Positions 32,316-44,073 are shown, counted from the first letter of the stretch. The stretch: DNA of 64,000 bases from Effrenium voratum (GCA_963377175.1 CAUJNA010000181.1:28501-92500), one strand, 5' to 3'. The notes: generated by a model from the letters alone, not told the origin. A program made the numbers and translations.

Positions 32316-33100
32316 CTATCTTCACAGCGGCTCAGGGAGCCGTTCCAGCGCTAGGGCTCTCCAAATTTGCCGATCGGGAGCCTTTCGGAGCCGATCGGAG
32401 TTCTGTAAGGACGTGGAGTCGATGTGCAGCGAACCCGAAAAAACACCCATAGGAGCGTTGCACGTAGACCCCTTTTTTTCCCAGCACCGATCCCAGACTA
32501 GGTATGTGCTTTGTAAGGTGCGCAAGGTGTAGTAAAGGATGGAACTTCGACCTCGAATCATACCTCAAATCAACACACTTATATATGAAACAGAATCAGA
32601 AAGTATCTATTTTCTGAGTACCTCTCTTTTTGTGGGCCAAGTTGGCTTTTGCTCTGGGTTCAGTTCTTGTTTAAAGAGTTTTCTCAAACTGTTATTCGGA
32701 CGCCTTTCTGGTTGGTACTGAGAGGGACACCAAAAGAACACGACATTGGGCATGAGTTTTTCAGTTTGGGACCCTTGTGTGGTGGGGATTCAACCAACCA
32801 CCAACCACCTAGGTGCGTTCTAATTTGGTTTCATAGCCGCCTAGGTACTGAAGAATTAAAATTTAACTTAAGGTTTCCCCACTACCCCCAAACCGCTAGA
32901 GTCCCAGTGGGTGCAGGGTATACAAAAACCACGATATAGCAATATACGGGGAGAAAAACAACACACGACACGTTTTCCCGCGGGACCCGGTGGTTGGGGG
33001 TTCTTAGATAAAAGTTGGAAGCCAAAGTTGGATGGAGAGTCCTTTCTCTCCAGACATAGTTTTCTTGGTCCCAGCCATCCCCTTGGGTTAGCAGGTTTCC

Positions 33101-33221
33101 TTAAAAGATACATTTTGCAACCATTTAAATCATTTGAAACATGGCTTTTTCAACGCCAAAATAAAAGGAAACCACCAATTCCAAGGCAATGTTCAGTTGT
33201 ATAATGTAAGCATCCCCGTTT
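33101..33221. mobile_element. AAAAGATACATTTTGCAACC repeat family, copy 1
   Basis: Shares with 33869-33976 and 60397-60525 the blocks CCATTTGAAACATGGCTTTT, TCAAC-CCAAAAT, CAAGGCAATGTTC and GTATAATGTAAGNATCCC. About 120 bp. Confidence 0.75.
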
Positions 33222-33606
33222 AGAGTTCTAGTTTGTTTAGTGGTATACTACCACAAAACCACCAACAGTTGAACACTTTTAGCAGGAGATCCAACGGGAA
33301 CAGCTCAGTTGTTTTCCTCGACCCCTTTGTTGTGGTTTTTCCGATCAACAGCTTCAGCATATGGCCGATCGGGGTGGGGTTGGCAGCTTGCGATCGGAAG
33401 GGTTCCGAGGAGATTCGGTTTCTGGGTGTTTGCCTGAGTTCGAATCCGGTCGAAACGACATGAGGTGCGACGTGTTTCCCTTTGGTTTAAGTCCCCGGAA
33501 GGGGAACCAAAAAAGGACAGGTGCAGGATGGTCTTTGGTTTCCCTTTCGGCCGAAGTCCTTGGGACGGGTACCCTCCCCACATGGCCACTGACCTTCCGG
33601 GGATCC

Positions 33607-33725
33607 CCAACACATGGCTGTTGTTGGGAAACATGTTTTCCATTTTTGCTTATTGTGGTTTAGTGGGAAATCCCCACTGAACTGCTAAATTTTAAATGTT
33701 TGCTCCCCTTCCAACGTCAACCAAG
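33607..33725. mobile_element. ACATGG...CCCCTTCCAACG repeat family, copy 2
   Basis: Second copy of the family at 32191, with TTAGTGGGAAATCCCCACT forming a small inverted repeat in its centre. Confidence 0.75.
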
Positions 33726-33868
33726 AAGAGGAAAGCCATCTTCCAGGTTACCCTCCCACAGCTGCCGACATTTTGTTGGAGGGAGGGCAATGGTCTTCCA
33801 GGAAAATGGTCCAAACCAGGACCGATTCCCCGAACGTGAGGTTCATTATGTTAGTTGAACAGGGCCTC

Positions 33869-33976
33869 TCAAAAGATACATGTTGCAACCATTTGAAACA
33901 TGGCTTTTTCAACACCAAAATAAAGCGAAACAAGGCAATGTTTTTTGGTGTATAATGTAAGGATCCCTGTTGAATG
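33869..33976. mobile_element. AAAAGATACATTTTGCAACC repeat family, copy 2
   Basis: Second copy, with an internal deletion relative to the one at 33101. Same orientation. Confidence 0.75.
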
Positions 33977-34117
33977 TGGGTATGGGTCAAAATTAAGCCA
34001 CCAGGGGACTGCAGGTTTTGTTCCATGTTTCCACTTACCAGGTTTTATTGTGGGTACCTATTTTTGACCCACACCCATGTTAGTTGAAGGCAACAAAAAT
34101 GGAAACTCGGAGGCTTC

Positions 34118-34200
34118 GGTTGCAAGAACTTGGCATTGAGGACGCCGGACGTGGTGGCCTATTCCGCCGTGGCGCCTTTGAGTGATGAGTCGTGCGGGAC
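34118..34200 (+). CDS. PPR-type exon fragment
   Basis: Reads NLALRTPDVVAYSAVAPL. PDVVAYSAV is the canonical start of a PPR unit. Exon edges are not clear; coding character is lost after about 34200. Confidence 0.5.
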
Positions 34201-34700
34201 TGCCCCGGCTCGAGTGGGAAAAAGGAGAAGGCCTCCCCTTACCGCCCGCGGCCCTCCCAAATTGCCCCATCCACTGGTTTTTTTTTCTGGAAAATGGGGG
34301 GGAGACCTGGAAGCCCTCCATGAGTGGTGTCCAAGTGCTGGGTTCGGTTTGAGTTCTCAACCCAAGGAGTACGGTGCCCAACCACTCATCCACAATCCCG
34401 AGCCCAACCATTCCATGAAACTCAACCAGAACCGACAACCGCTCAGCCACGAAAGCTAAACACCCCTATCCAGCCCTCGGTCTTTTGCCTGAACCTTGGA
34501 TCTGCGGGAGCTGGGCCGATCGACTCCATAGCTTTGCTGGGATATTTTTCTCGGCCTGGCTCAACCTCGCTCCGCAGTGAGGAAGCCCATGGTCTGTCGA
34601 GAATTAAGGGGGGTCCCCGGATTTGAGAAACAGGAAAGGGCGAATTGAGGTGAGCTCAGATTGTTCTTTGGTCTCACCAAATTACAGATATATATAATAT

Positions 34701-34714
34701 AGAAACGTAGAAAC

Positions 34715-34774
<60 letters not shown>

Positions 34775-35140
34775 CTAGATGGATGGATGGATGGATGGAT
34801 GGATGGATGGATGAATGAATGGAAGAATGGATAGATAGATGGGTAGATAAAGGTAGATTCCTTAGATGGATGGATACACGGAACGGAACGGAACGGAACA
34901 GAACGGATCGGAACGGAACGGAACGGAACGGAACGTAACGTAACGGATGGACGGATGCATGGACGGATGGATGGATGGATGCTGGCTGGCTGGATGGCTG
35001 GCTGATGGATGGATGGATGGCTGGCTGGCTGGCTGGGTGGGTGGGTGGCTGGCTGGATGGATGGATGGATGTATGGATGGATGGATGGATGGGATGGATG
35101 GATGGATGGACGGACGGATGGATGGATGGTAGGGTGGGAA
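34701..35140. repeat. GATA / GATG / GGAAC microsatellite cluster
   Basis: Pure GATA run (34715-34772), GATG run (34778-34812), a GGAAC pentamer array (34879-34940), then GATG/GGCT-type repeats to 35130. Frames on both strands here are simple-repeat artefacts. Confidence 0.9.
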
Positions 35141-36016
35141 TCAATCCAGCCTTATCCTGTCTCCAATCATGGAAATGCACAGGGCTTCAGGAGGACAATC
35201 ATTTTCCAAGACCCGACATGGTCCACTTTCATGTTTGCTGGAAAGAGGGATGAGATGGCAGCGTCTTCTTTCTCGTGCCCCTCTACGGACTACAGGTTCG
35301 GAAAATTGGGATCCCCCATATATTTGAACACGTGTATTGATGATTTTTGCATGGACTCATGGACGTGGAATTCCGGGGCCCAGATCGATCCAAATGGCGC
35401 TCATTTCAAGATGCTCGGAGATTTTGAATATTTTGTCAATCCCATTTGTGTGTGTGTGAACTCGAAGGAACACCTTCTTTTTTTTTGGGGGGGGGGTCCC
35501 CTAAAAAAAGGACACGCCGATTTCCAGTAGGCTACACCGCATTTTTGGACACTCAGGACCCACCTGGACCATTTGCTATAAGTTTCTGGACTTAAGTTTT
35601 GGGAAGTGAACGACGTGAGAAGGCAAGAAGTGACAAATTGAAAAGTGTGGGCTGTTGCCGCTCTGGAACTGGACGACCGCCCGAAGTGGGCACAGATGTG
35701 GAACACAACACATGGGTGATTCTTGAGGTGCCGCTTTGTTTTTGGTTTGTCGCTAAAGGGAACAAAGCCAATCAAGCTCGTTCTTCTAGCCATTGATGTT
35801 GTATCCATTGAGGTGGGTCCAAAATTGAGGGGTCCGTTTTTGATGGACGACTAAACAGAACCCAATCAGTTTCGGGGATTCCAGTTCGTCTACATTCAGC
35901 TGGCCTCTTCAAGCGACATGTTCAGCTTTGGGGGTTATGGGGGTGCAATTGATTTGGTTGGAAATTCCCGGGGTTATGGGGGTTACAGGGGTTGCGGGGG
36001 TTACGGGGGCCCTGGT
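35141..36016. other. No gene recognised
   Basis: AT-richer intron-like DNA with a T/G homopolymer near 35480 and GGGGGTTAC-type repeats at 35930-36010. No GC-rich exon island. Confidence 0.4.
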
Positions 36017-36132
36017 CTAGGTCCCCCAGCAGTGGCCGGGTACCCGTTTTTGGGGAGGGTTCCCCTACTAAATAGACAAGAAAGGAAAAAAGTTGGTACC
36101 AACTAATGCTAACCTCTCTACTGAGGACCTAG
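36017..36132. mobile_element. CTAGGTCC element, copy B
   Basis: CTAGGTCCCCCAG to GAGGACCTAG, flanked on both sides by TGGT (4-bp target duplication). Confidence 0.85.
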
Positions 36133-36904
36133 TGGTGCCTGCCCAATTGATTTGGTTGGAAATTAGCGGGGGTTAATTATACAGGGGTTATATGGGGGTT
36201 ACGGGGGCCCTGGCCCCTGGTGTTGTTACCCAAAAATGGAAATCAGAAAGAAACTCCACTCCTTGCCGAAGTCACGGAAGTGTTTTTTGCCGCTCGTTCG
36301 TTCTCTCGCTTGAGAAAAAGTTGGCCGAAGCAGTGGTGCTTCTAGGGGGACTTCCAACGTCCAATTCAGGGATGCGTGTGTTATCTTCTGGTTAGGCCGG
36401 GCCCAAAAACACGGGGCTTCTTTGGGTCATCACCAAGTCGGCAGCGTTTGTGTGGCGTTCCAAACATGAGTGCGAATGATTGAAGCCAGTGTGGACATGT
36501 TTTTGTGATAGGGGAGGTTGTTGTTGAAAGTGAAAGACAATATTCACACCCTCCAGGGAGCTTTTCCTTTTGGAAAGACGCGAGACCACAACTCGAGAGA
36601 TGATTTGTTTGGTCGAAGGATCATGTTTGATACATTTGATGCATCGTCAATCCAGACGAAATCTCTTAAAACCTGGCATTTGTCCAGTTGGCTGTGGGTC
36701 AACACCAATGGGATCCCATTTTGGTTGGTAGGTGAATTCACCACCCGTTTAGTCTGTTTTTAGGTGCACCACCCATTGTAGGACCTATTTTAGTGGTTGG
36801 ATTGGGTTCCGTTTGTTGGGGGTACGATTTGAATTTTGACCCATGGCCATATGTTGTTTATGCACAGAACCTGAAGACAAGGGCTTGCTGAGCTGTTCCA
36901 CAAC

Positions 36905-36985
36905 CGGGGAGGGTTCCCCTACTAAAATAGACTACAGAACAAAAAAAGAGAACCCTTATGCTAACCTCTCTACTGGACGACCTAG
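36905..36985. mobile_element. CTAGGTCC element, copy C (5'-truncated)
   Basis: Retains GAGGGTTCCCCTACTAAAAT through GGACGACCTAG; the left end is missing. Confidence 0.7.
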
Positions 36986-37019
36986 TAGGAGCAATGTATT
37001 TTGGTGAGTCGTGGTGTCT

Positions 37020-37074
37020 ACAGGAAAAAACGGGTACCAACTTATTCTATCCTCTCAAATTCTGGAGGACCTAG
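37020..37074. mobile_element. CTAGGTCC element, copy D (right end only)
   Basis: Only ACGGGTACCAACTTATTCT through GGAGGACCTAG remains. A coding island begins directly after it. Confidence 0.7.
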
Positions 37075-37175
37075 TCCAGTTTGCTTCCCCGGCTGAGGCG
37101 AACGCCTGGGCGAAGCTGGGTGACTTGCACGGGGTGCGCGGTGTCTTCCGCGGGACCCCCAGAGCAGGGGGTCGA
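37075..37175 (+). CDS. PPR-type exon
   Basis: Reads AEANAWAKLGDLHGVRGVFR, the end of PPR helix A (NAWAKLGDL) and helix B, so it could continue the unit begun at 34118 (PDVVAYSAV). It starts at the end of element copy D, where CTAG can act as acceptor. Confidence 0.5.
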
Positions 37176-37189
37176 ATTGGGTGAAGGTT

Positions 37190-37460
37190 CGGCGGGGTCG
37201 GGGGATTTGGTGGGGGGGTTTGGTGGGGGGTTTGGTGGGGGGCTTGGTGGGGCTTTGGTGGGGCTTTGGTGTGGGGGTTTGGTAGGGTTTGTTTGGGCAA
37301 CTGCCTGGTTTTATGTGAGTTCCGGGCCTCACAATCGAGTCTAAGTGATGGCACTGTTCGGGGGATTGTTGGGGAGGGGGATGGGATAGATGAGGATGGA
37401 TGGGGATGGATGGGGATAGATGGGGAGGGATCGGGATGGGGATGGATGGGATTGGGGGTG
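37190..37460. repeat. G-rich tandem repeats
   Basis: GGTTTGGTGGG units (37210-37290) and GATGGATGGG units (37380-37450). Likely able to form G-quadruplexes on the + strand. Confidence 0.8.
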
Positions 37461-38257
37461 GGGGGGCATGGTTCCCATCCAATCCCATCGAACTCTTTTC
37501 GAGCATATTGTTTGGGAAAACAAGCGAAATGCCTCATTATGTGGCTTCTCTACACTTTTTCAATCAAATTCAAATGTGTACAACTTTCAACATTGGTGTT
37601 CTGACGTGCACCCAAGGTCCAAGGAATTGAACTCATTCATACCTAGATGAACCGATCTCAACTACCGACGATGTCCGGGGTGCTTGCAGTTTCCTTTTGA
37701 ACGAACCCAAACATTGCAGTTGTATCACTTACACGGGTTTTTCCTGTGGTGCAATGTGGGGCTGAGAAATATGATGACCCCTGTGACCTGTGGGTATGGT
37801 GTTCTTTGGAACCTCCGCCCAGCCGCAGGCTCAACGACTCAGGAGAAGTGAGCCCCCAAGAGATTCAAACGTATCAGTAACTCATCCATTGACCTGTTTG
37901 CGCTTTGACCTTTGGCTTCCTTTTCTCACAACCTCATTCCAATTTTATTTCGGCCCTTATTTAGCAACTGGCCTGTTTCCCTTTTGCTTTGTTGGGCTTT
38001 CTTCACGTTCTTCATTTTTTGGGTTCTGTGCATTTTTAGTAGGGGGCTGCAACAAACAACGTTTTTGCTACCATACCAAGGGTTGTGAAGTGTTCCCTTA
38101 TGATTGGCCAAGACTCTTGTGTTCTGCTGGCGCTCTTTTGACCTCCGAGAAGGGCGTCTGCAAGCATGCTCCCAGTCACGCCGGACTGGTCCCATGGAAA
38201 TCATGGCACAGGATTCTCGGGATAGAAGTTCATTCGGATCTCTTTTGGTCAAAGGAA

Positions 38258-38344
38258 GTTTAGAAGGAACTCCGTGGTAGGGCAACTAATTGAAAGCTAG
38301 CTCTCTGGGGCAGAAGACAGACAAAAGTACGCACGCGCGAAAAA

Positions 38345-38423
<79 letters not shown>

Positions 38424-39670
38424 CAAACAACAAACAAAACAGCGAACGCCCGTGCTGCAGTGCAACCCTCTGTTTGGCTTCGGAGCTTTGGGATGCTCGC
38501 AACTTCGCCTGATCGCGACGCTTGGTCGGAGCGATCCCGGGCCACGCTCGGCGCGTGGAATGCGCCGCGCTTTCACAGGGTCAGGTGCAGCTCGTGTGGC
38601 CGGCGCAGCGCGTTCAGAAGGTGCAGATTTGCAGCACTTTCGCAAGGTCAGGTGCAGACTTCGTGGCAGGGCCAGCACTTTCGTAAGGTCAGGTGCATAT
38701 TTCGTGGCAGGCGCGGCATGTTCGCATGGTCATTTGCTGATTTCGTGGCAGGCGAAATACTTTCGCACGGTCAAATCAGATTTTGTGGCAAGCGCCATGG
38801 TCACACGCAGATTGCGTGGCAGGCGCAGCACTTTCGCAATGTCAAGTGCAGACGTCGTGGCCGGCGCAGCTCTGTCGCAAGATCGATAGATAGATGGATC
38901 GACCGATAGCTAAGATAGACAAGTTAGAATGATTGAAGGAAAGATAGATAGGTACATAAGCCAGCTGATGGAGCGAGATGGGAGGGGAGATAGAGCTCAC
39001 ATAGGTAGCTTAGATAGATTAAACAGACCTGATAGGGTTCAATAGAGTAAATAGAAAGATAGACAGGTAGATGAGAAAGATAGGTGGATTGATTGCAGAC
39101 ACAGATCAGGCAGATAGGCACATAGGTAGGCAGGGAGACAGACATATTGATTTGACAGATAGGTCGATAGCCAATGAAATAGGTTAGATAAATCAGATAG
39201 ATGGGTGGATAGATGGTTGGTTAGACAGGTTTGTCAGATAGACAGAGAGATGGTGCGATAGACAAGTTAGACAAACATAGACGAGTTGAACAAGATAGAG
39301 AAGACTGGTAGTCAGATGAAATTGGTAGACTGGTTAGATAAATTGACAGATAGACACGCGTAGGTAGATGGGTTTGTTGATTGGTTGTTGGATGGATAAA
39401 CTAGACAGATAGACAAATAGATAGATTGGTTGGACACATGGGTTAGATAGACACATTGGATAGATAGGTAGATAGTTAGATGGATGGGTAGAGAGAGATC
39501 GATTAGATTAGACAGGTCAAAAGAACATATTCAGGTAACCAGCTAGCTAGTAGCTGGATAGATGAAAAGGTAGATGGATTGATCGAGAAGTAGGTAGACA
39601 GGTACTGGGCAACGGATAGACAGAGCTGCGCAGGCATCTAGGTAGATGGATGGAAAGATAGGCAGTAAAG
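38258..39670. repeat. Composite dispersed repeat, copy 2
   Basis: Starts with GTTTAGAAGGAACT and AACTAATTGAAAGCTAGC, as in copy 1 at 14883. A long (CA)n insert follows at 38348-38419, then about seven diverged 41-bp units (CGTGGCAGGCGCAGCACTTT type, 38570-38880), then a degenerate GATA tract (38881-39660). Same order as copy 1. Confidence 0.7.
38348..38419. repeat. (CA)n microsatellite
   Basis: About 36 uninterrupted CA units inside the composite repeat. Confidence 0.95.
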
Positions 39671-39884
39671 AGCAAGAGAACTACAGCTCTTTTATGATTG
39701 AAACTGTATCCCGACACACGGATAAGTACATAACAGCCATGCGGGTGTCAACATGCACACACGTGCTTCAAGCAGAGAAACACCAAAACACATAGAAATT
39801 CACAAGCCCCGAGCAAACCTCTCTTCCTTTGGTTTGCGTTTCTTCTCGCCCCGCAGCCGGTCACGGTCCCCGCGTGTGTTTGGG

Positions 39885-40005
39885 GAGGGGAGCTGCGCGC
39901 GGCGCAGCTGGAGCCCAACTTGGTGACCTGGACCGCCGCGCTGGGCGCCTGCCAAAAAGCCGCGCAAAAGCGCGCCTCGCCAAGAGCCAGCGCAACGATT
40001 CTCTG
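39885..40005 (+). CDS. PPR-type exon
   Basis: Reads ELRAAQLEPNLVTWTAALGA, then CQKAAQKRASPRAS. This is the best PPR signature of the window: a linker ending LEPN, then LVTWTAALGACQKA as helix A. The neighbouring exon at 30917 has the related linker AQLQPD. Confidence 0.7.
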
Positions 40006-40099
40006 GGGTTGTGATTTCAACTGTTTCTTGTGGGGATGTGGGGGTTTGGGTGGGGGTTTGGGTGAGGGTTTGGAAAAATTCTCAAAGTCAGGAAATCTG

Positions 40100-40153
40100 G
40101 TTGTCTCCTTTTACCCCACTTAAGGGGGTGACTTTGATCATGTTGAAATAAGG
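40100..40153. repeat. Dispersed repeat pair, copy 1
   Basis: CACTTAAGGGGGTGACTTTG and following AATAAGGAGG recur at 52983-53036 (CACTTAGGGGGTGACTTTG, TTAAGGAGG). Confidence 0.6.
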
Positions 40154-40898
40154 AGGCCTGTTTTTTTGAAAAAAAAACAAAACGCTGTTTGCCAGTGAGT
40201 CTTGGGTTGAAGTGATCCGAGTTTTTGTGCTTGGGTTATCGGGGGTCAATTCGTTCTCCACTACCCCGAGCCACTACTCTTAACGGCAAACCGACGTACA
40301 CAAGCAATATGGCCGCCATGTAAGGGGTATATTCTCTCTTTTTTGGTACTGGTTTGGCGGAAGTGGAACACGTTGTGTTTGGTGTGTTTTTTTGAGATCA
40401 ACCCTGGAACTACTCGTTTTGCAGGGTTGGAGTGTGCGTCACAAAGACGCAAAGGCCTGCGGACGCTTCAAACCACGTACGTGCTGCAGCATGATGTTAC
40501 AGGGCTTGGCTGTGCGTACTTCGCCCCTGTTCAATCTTAGGTCGTTTTATACCCCTATGGCATCACTCGACATGGACCACTCGATTTAACATCGCTTCGA
40601 ATTTGAGTGGCTTACTACCTTGGGAGTCTAAGTGGCTCTGCCGTTCCTTGCTGTCAAGCCAATCTGTGCGCCGCATGCGAACCAAGTCTAAAGGAATACT
40701 TTGACCTCCTGCTCGCGTGGTTGATTGGTCTTGTCCCTCTTCCTGCACTTGGCCCCGTTGTGATGTCGGTCTTCTTACCATGAAAATATCTTCTCCGTCT
40801 TCGTCTTCTATGCCGGGAACCTTGTGTTGTTTCTCTTGGCTCCCGGGATGGTGTCTTGCTCTTCTGGCTCTGCGGGGCTTTGTCTTCCTTGTCTTCGT

Positions 40899-41023
40899 CT
40901 AGGTCCCCCAGTAGTGCGTTTTTTTTAACCCCTTTTTGGTTGGGAGGGCAAGCCCCTACTAAAATAGACTACAGGAAAAAAGAAACGGTACCCTTATTCT
41001 AACTTCTCTCCTGGAGGACCTAG
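40899..41023. mobile_element. CTAGGTCC element, copy E
   Basis: Complete, flanked by TCGT on both sides. The flanks on either side (40700-40898 and 41024-41110) read as charged sequence on the - strand and could be one interrupted exon, but this is weak. Confidence 0.85.
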
Positions 41024-41119
41024 TCGTCTTTCCGTCCTGACCCTCGTCTTGACCTCCTGGTCCGTGTGTTTCCGCTTTGCCCCTTTGCGAAAATGGCCTC
41101 CTGGTCTTCCGGTCGTCGC

Positions 41120-41590
41120 GGCGCTGGGGAGGGGAGGGGAGGGGAGGGAAGGGGGGGAGGAAGGGGGGGGGGAGGATGGGGGGGGGAGGAAGGGGGGAGG
41201 AAAGGGGGGGGGAGGAAGGGGGGAGGAAGGGGGGGGGAGGAAGGGGGGGGGGAGGAAGGGGGGGAGGAAGGGGGGAGGAAGGGGGAGGAAGGGGGGGAGG
41301 AAGGGGGAGGAAGGGGGGAGGAAGGGGAGGAGGGGGAGGAAGGAGGGGAGGAAGGAGGGGAGGAAGGAGGGGAGGAAGGAGGGAAGGAAGGAGGGGAGGA
41401 AGGAGGGGAGGAAGGAGGGGAGGAAGGAGGGGAGGAAGGAGGGGAGGAAGGAGGGGAGGAAGGAGGGAGGGGAGGAAGGAGGGGAGGAAGGAGGGGAGGA
41501 AGGAGGGGAGGAAGGAGGGGAGGAAGGAGGGGAGGAAGGAGGGGAGGAAGGAGGGGAGGAAGGAGGGGAGGGGAGGGGGGGGGGGAATGA
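41120..41590 (+). repeat. Polypurine GGGAGGAAGGA tract
   Basis: About 470 bp almost without pyrimidines on the + strand. The first half is GGGGGGAGGAA-like, the second half a regular 11-bp AGGAAGGAGGG array. Able to form triplex or G-quadruplex structures. All ORFs here are artefacts. Confidence 0.95.
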
Positions 41591-41990
41591 GAAACCAGTG
41601 GCTGGGAACCAGCTTGACCTTATCAAATTGATCGCGCATTGGATGTACAGCCTCTGAAGTCGTTCTGTCCTTGCCCAAGTGCAGTTTTGTTTGGGGGAGC
41701 CCCTTTCAAGGGGGGCTCAAAAGGACACCGAACAATTTGTGAGTTCCTCGGTTCTGACCCATTCCCAAACATCGTGGTAGATCGTGGTAGATGAAGGGTA
41801 GCGGACAGTCCGAACCATTTAGAATAGGTGCCGCCCTTGTTTTTTTTTCACATCGGCTTGGGTAGGTTTATCGCACCAGGTTTTGATTGTTGCTCATGTT
41901 CGGTAAACTCAAACCAAAAGGCTCCAAGCATTTTGTCTGGCTCTTCCCACTTTCCCGAGAAGCTCGTCGGTCGCATCCGAATCCTTTCAG

Positions 41991-42073
41991 GAGAGGCAGA
42001 GGAGGTGCTGCGGGCGGTGGTGCAGCAGAGCTTGCAGCCGGACCAGCTCTTCACGCGGAAGCTGGAGGAGGCA
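41991..42073 (+). CDS. Helical exon, possibly PPR
   Basis: Acceptor CTTTCAG. Reads EAEEVLRAVVQQSLQPDQLF, then TRKLEEA. SLQPDQ recalls a PPR linker. Followed at once by an inverted-repeat element (42078-42196), after which EEVFVGRVASQ could continue the protein. Confidence 0.45.
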
Positions 42074-42077
42074 GGTC

Positions 42078-42196
42078 AACCTCACTTGCCCAAAGCGAAT
42101 CGACCTTTTGACCTTTTGGTTTTCCCATTTTGGTCAATTTCTAGTAAAGGTCCCAAAAGGTTAACCTTTTATTTCCAGGTCTTTTGGGCAAGTGAG
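42078..42196. mobile_element. CTCACTTGCCCAAA inverted-repeat element, copy 1
   Basis: Terminal inverted repeats CTCACTTGCCCAAA and TTTGGGCAAGTGAG enclose TTTTGACCTTTTGG...CCAAAAGGTTAACC. It lies between GAGGAGG (42065-42071) and GAGGAGG (42195-42201) and can be removed as GTCAAC...GTGAG, so it behaves like an intron. Confidence 0.75.
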
Positions 42197-42645
42197 GAGG
42201 AGGTGTTTGTGGGAAGAGTGGCCTCGCAGTTCTTGGTGTGTAAACTTGCGCAGAGAAACTTGCAGCGTGAACTTGCGCAGAGATTAGCGGAGAGAATATG
42301 CTTCACTCACTATGTGTTCTGTTCTCACGCCGCTGTTTTGCGGGGAAAACAGTACAAAACCGGAGTCTCCGATTCCGAGCCACACCCAGCGAATTAAGGG
42401 AACCAGTTGGGGCCGGGGACACTCACCAAAAATGGGTTCGGAGATGTGCCCTTTTGCTTCGCATGGGAAGGGTGCTTTCGGGCAATGTAAAAGTGAGTTT
42501 CCTTCCAACGCACTGTGGACTGTGGATGGACGAAATCCTGCACCATCTAAGATACCAACAAACAATGTTCTCCCATGCTTTTCAAGTGGTGCGAATTTGT
42601 CCATCCACAACGCGCGATGACGTCTGACCCTGACTCTGAGTGCAG

Positions 42646-42720
42646 GTTCTGGGCCGCAAGAGAGCGCAGCAAGCGCTCGAGCGCGCGCTTGGCGCGCACG
42701 CCCAAGGCCTGCCGCGGGCG
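42646..42720 (+). CDS. Candidate exon, Ala/Arg-rich helix
   Basis: After GAGTGCAG, reads VLGRKRAQQALERALGAHAQ, then GLPRA. GC-rich island of 75 bp. Likely in the same gene as 41991. Confidence 0.4.
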
Positions 42721-42725
42721 AAAAT

Positions 42726-44073
42726 GATTACCCAAAAAAGGGGCGGGCTTGTGCGTCTGCGAGAATAGTGGTCTATGGTTAAGTTGGGAGGGACATAGGG
42801 GGGTTCACTACTTCTTCAATCAAGAAGCGTGTAATTATCTGTGGCTCAAATGGGCCACGTTAAAAAACTGGGTAGCGCTGTTTTGGAGTCAGATGTGGGC
42901 CAAAGGGTCTTTGCACACGTGCCCTTTGAGTAGTACCATCTTAGACTGACTAGCGTGAAAGTAGATGGCGCAATACCTTGCGGGCAAGCCTTCTGCAGAG
43001 GGTCAACATGACCAATAAGACATCTTGAACTCTTTATGAAGGCGTGAGATTCAAGGCACGTGTTTCTGTGGGAATTGTACTGCTTTTGGTATGATAACTA
43101 GTGGAAACCTCAGCGCAAAGGATTCCGCAGCTTTGTGAATGTTCACTAGATTGGCAATTGAACCGTTAGATCACAAGGATTTGCGCGGAGAGCACCTCGA
43201 GTCTCCACTCTGGGTTAAAGAACCTCAACCTCAGCAGATTCCCGTGGCTCATGGCGCAGAGGCCATTTGTCTGACAGAAACTTCTTTTGCCTGGCGAAAA
43301 CTCCTGAGGGTCATGGGCATGGTTCTTATCCCTGCAAACATTCCATGACTCCACCATCCATACCAGCCGGTTTTTTCGGCAGGCAGCTTTTGACCCTGGA
43401 GAGTGGGGTCACTGCAAATGCAGGGCGAGAAGTCGTGGCCGTTCATGTCTGGGCGGCCTTGAGGCTATCATTTTGGGAGTGCTTCACAGGACAGACACAA
43501 CATGAAAACCAATCGTCTACCATGCGCTCCCGAAAAAACAAGAACAACACATCTCAATCAGTGTATTCTCAGAGGGAGCGGAAGGTTGCATAGGTGTGCG
43601 TCAAACTAGCCGGGGAGGGGGGAAATGAGTTGTGAAGCCCAAAAAACTTAAAAAGGCGACCCTCAATCAAGTGCCATCGCAAGTCACCCTTAATTGGTGG
43701 TGTGGATTGTTGGTTTGGGGATTTTGGTTCTTGTAGAGGGTAGATGGGAAACCCCTCCTGGACCACCAAACCACCAATCCAAACCACCAAATGGAAGGAA
43801 GCTGACCGTCATTTCCAACACCTCTATGATCTCGAGGAGTCGCTGTTTGGCGACCTTTTGCTTTCTGTGTCCAAACTAAGACCTCTTCGCCCCCCAACAT
43901 CCAGCGTGGCTGACTCCCGGCCCAGGGACCATGCAGCGAGGACCACTTACCCGCTGGTCACTTATAGCAGGCTCAAGAGAATATCCTGGAACACAAGCGC
44001 GCAGCACAAGCGGAGCAATGTGTGCCATTACGTAGTCGTCCGAAGATGAGACTACTTAGATAGACATATTACA
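42726..44073. other. No firm gene
   Basis: Intron-like. An open frame near 43880-44047 (DSRPRDHAARTTYPLVTYSR) has some coding look but average composition. No domain recognised. Confidence 0.3.

Noticed and set aside
40959..41678. Long Pro/Leu/Ser or Gly/Arg/Glu frames on both strands
   Set aside because: They cover the polypurine tract; every frame is open because the repeat has no stop codons.
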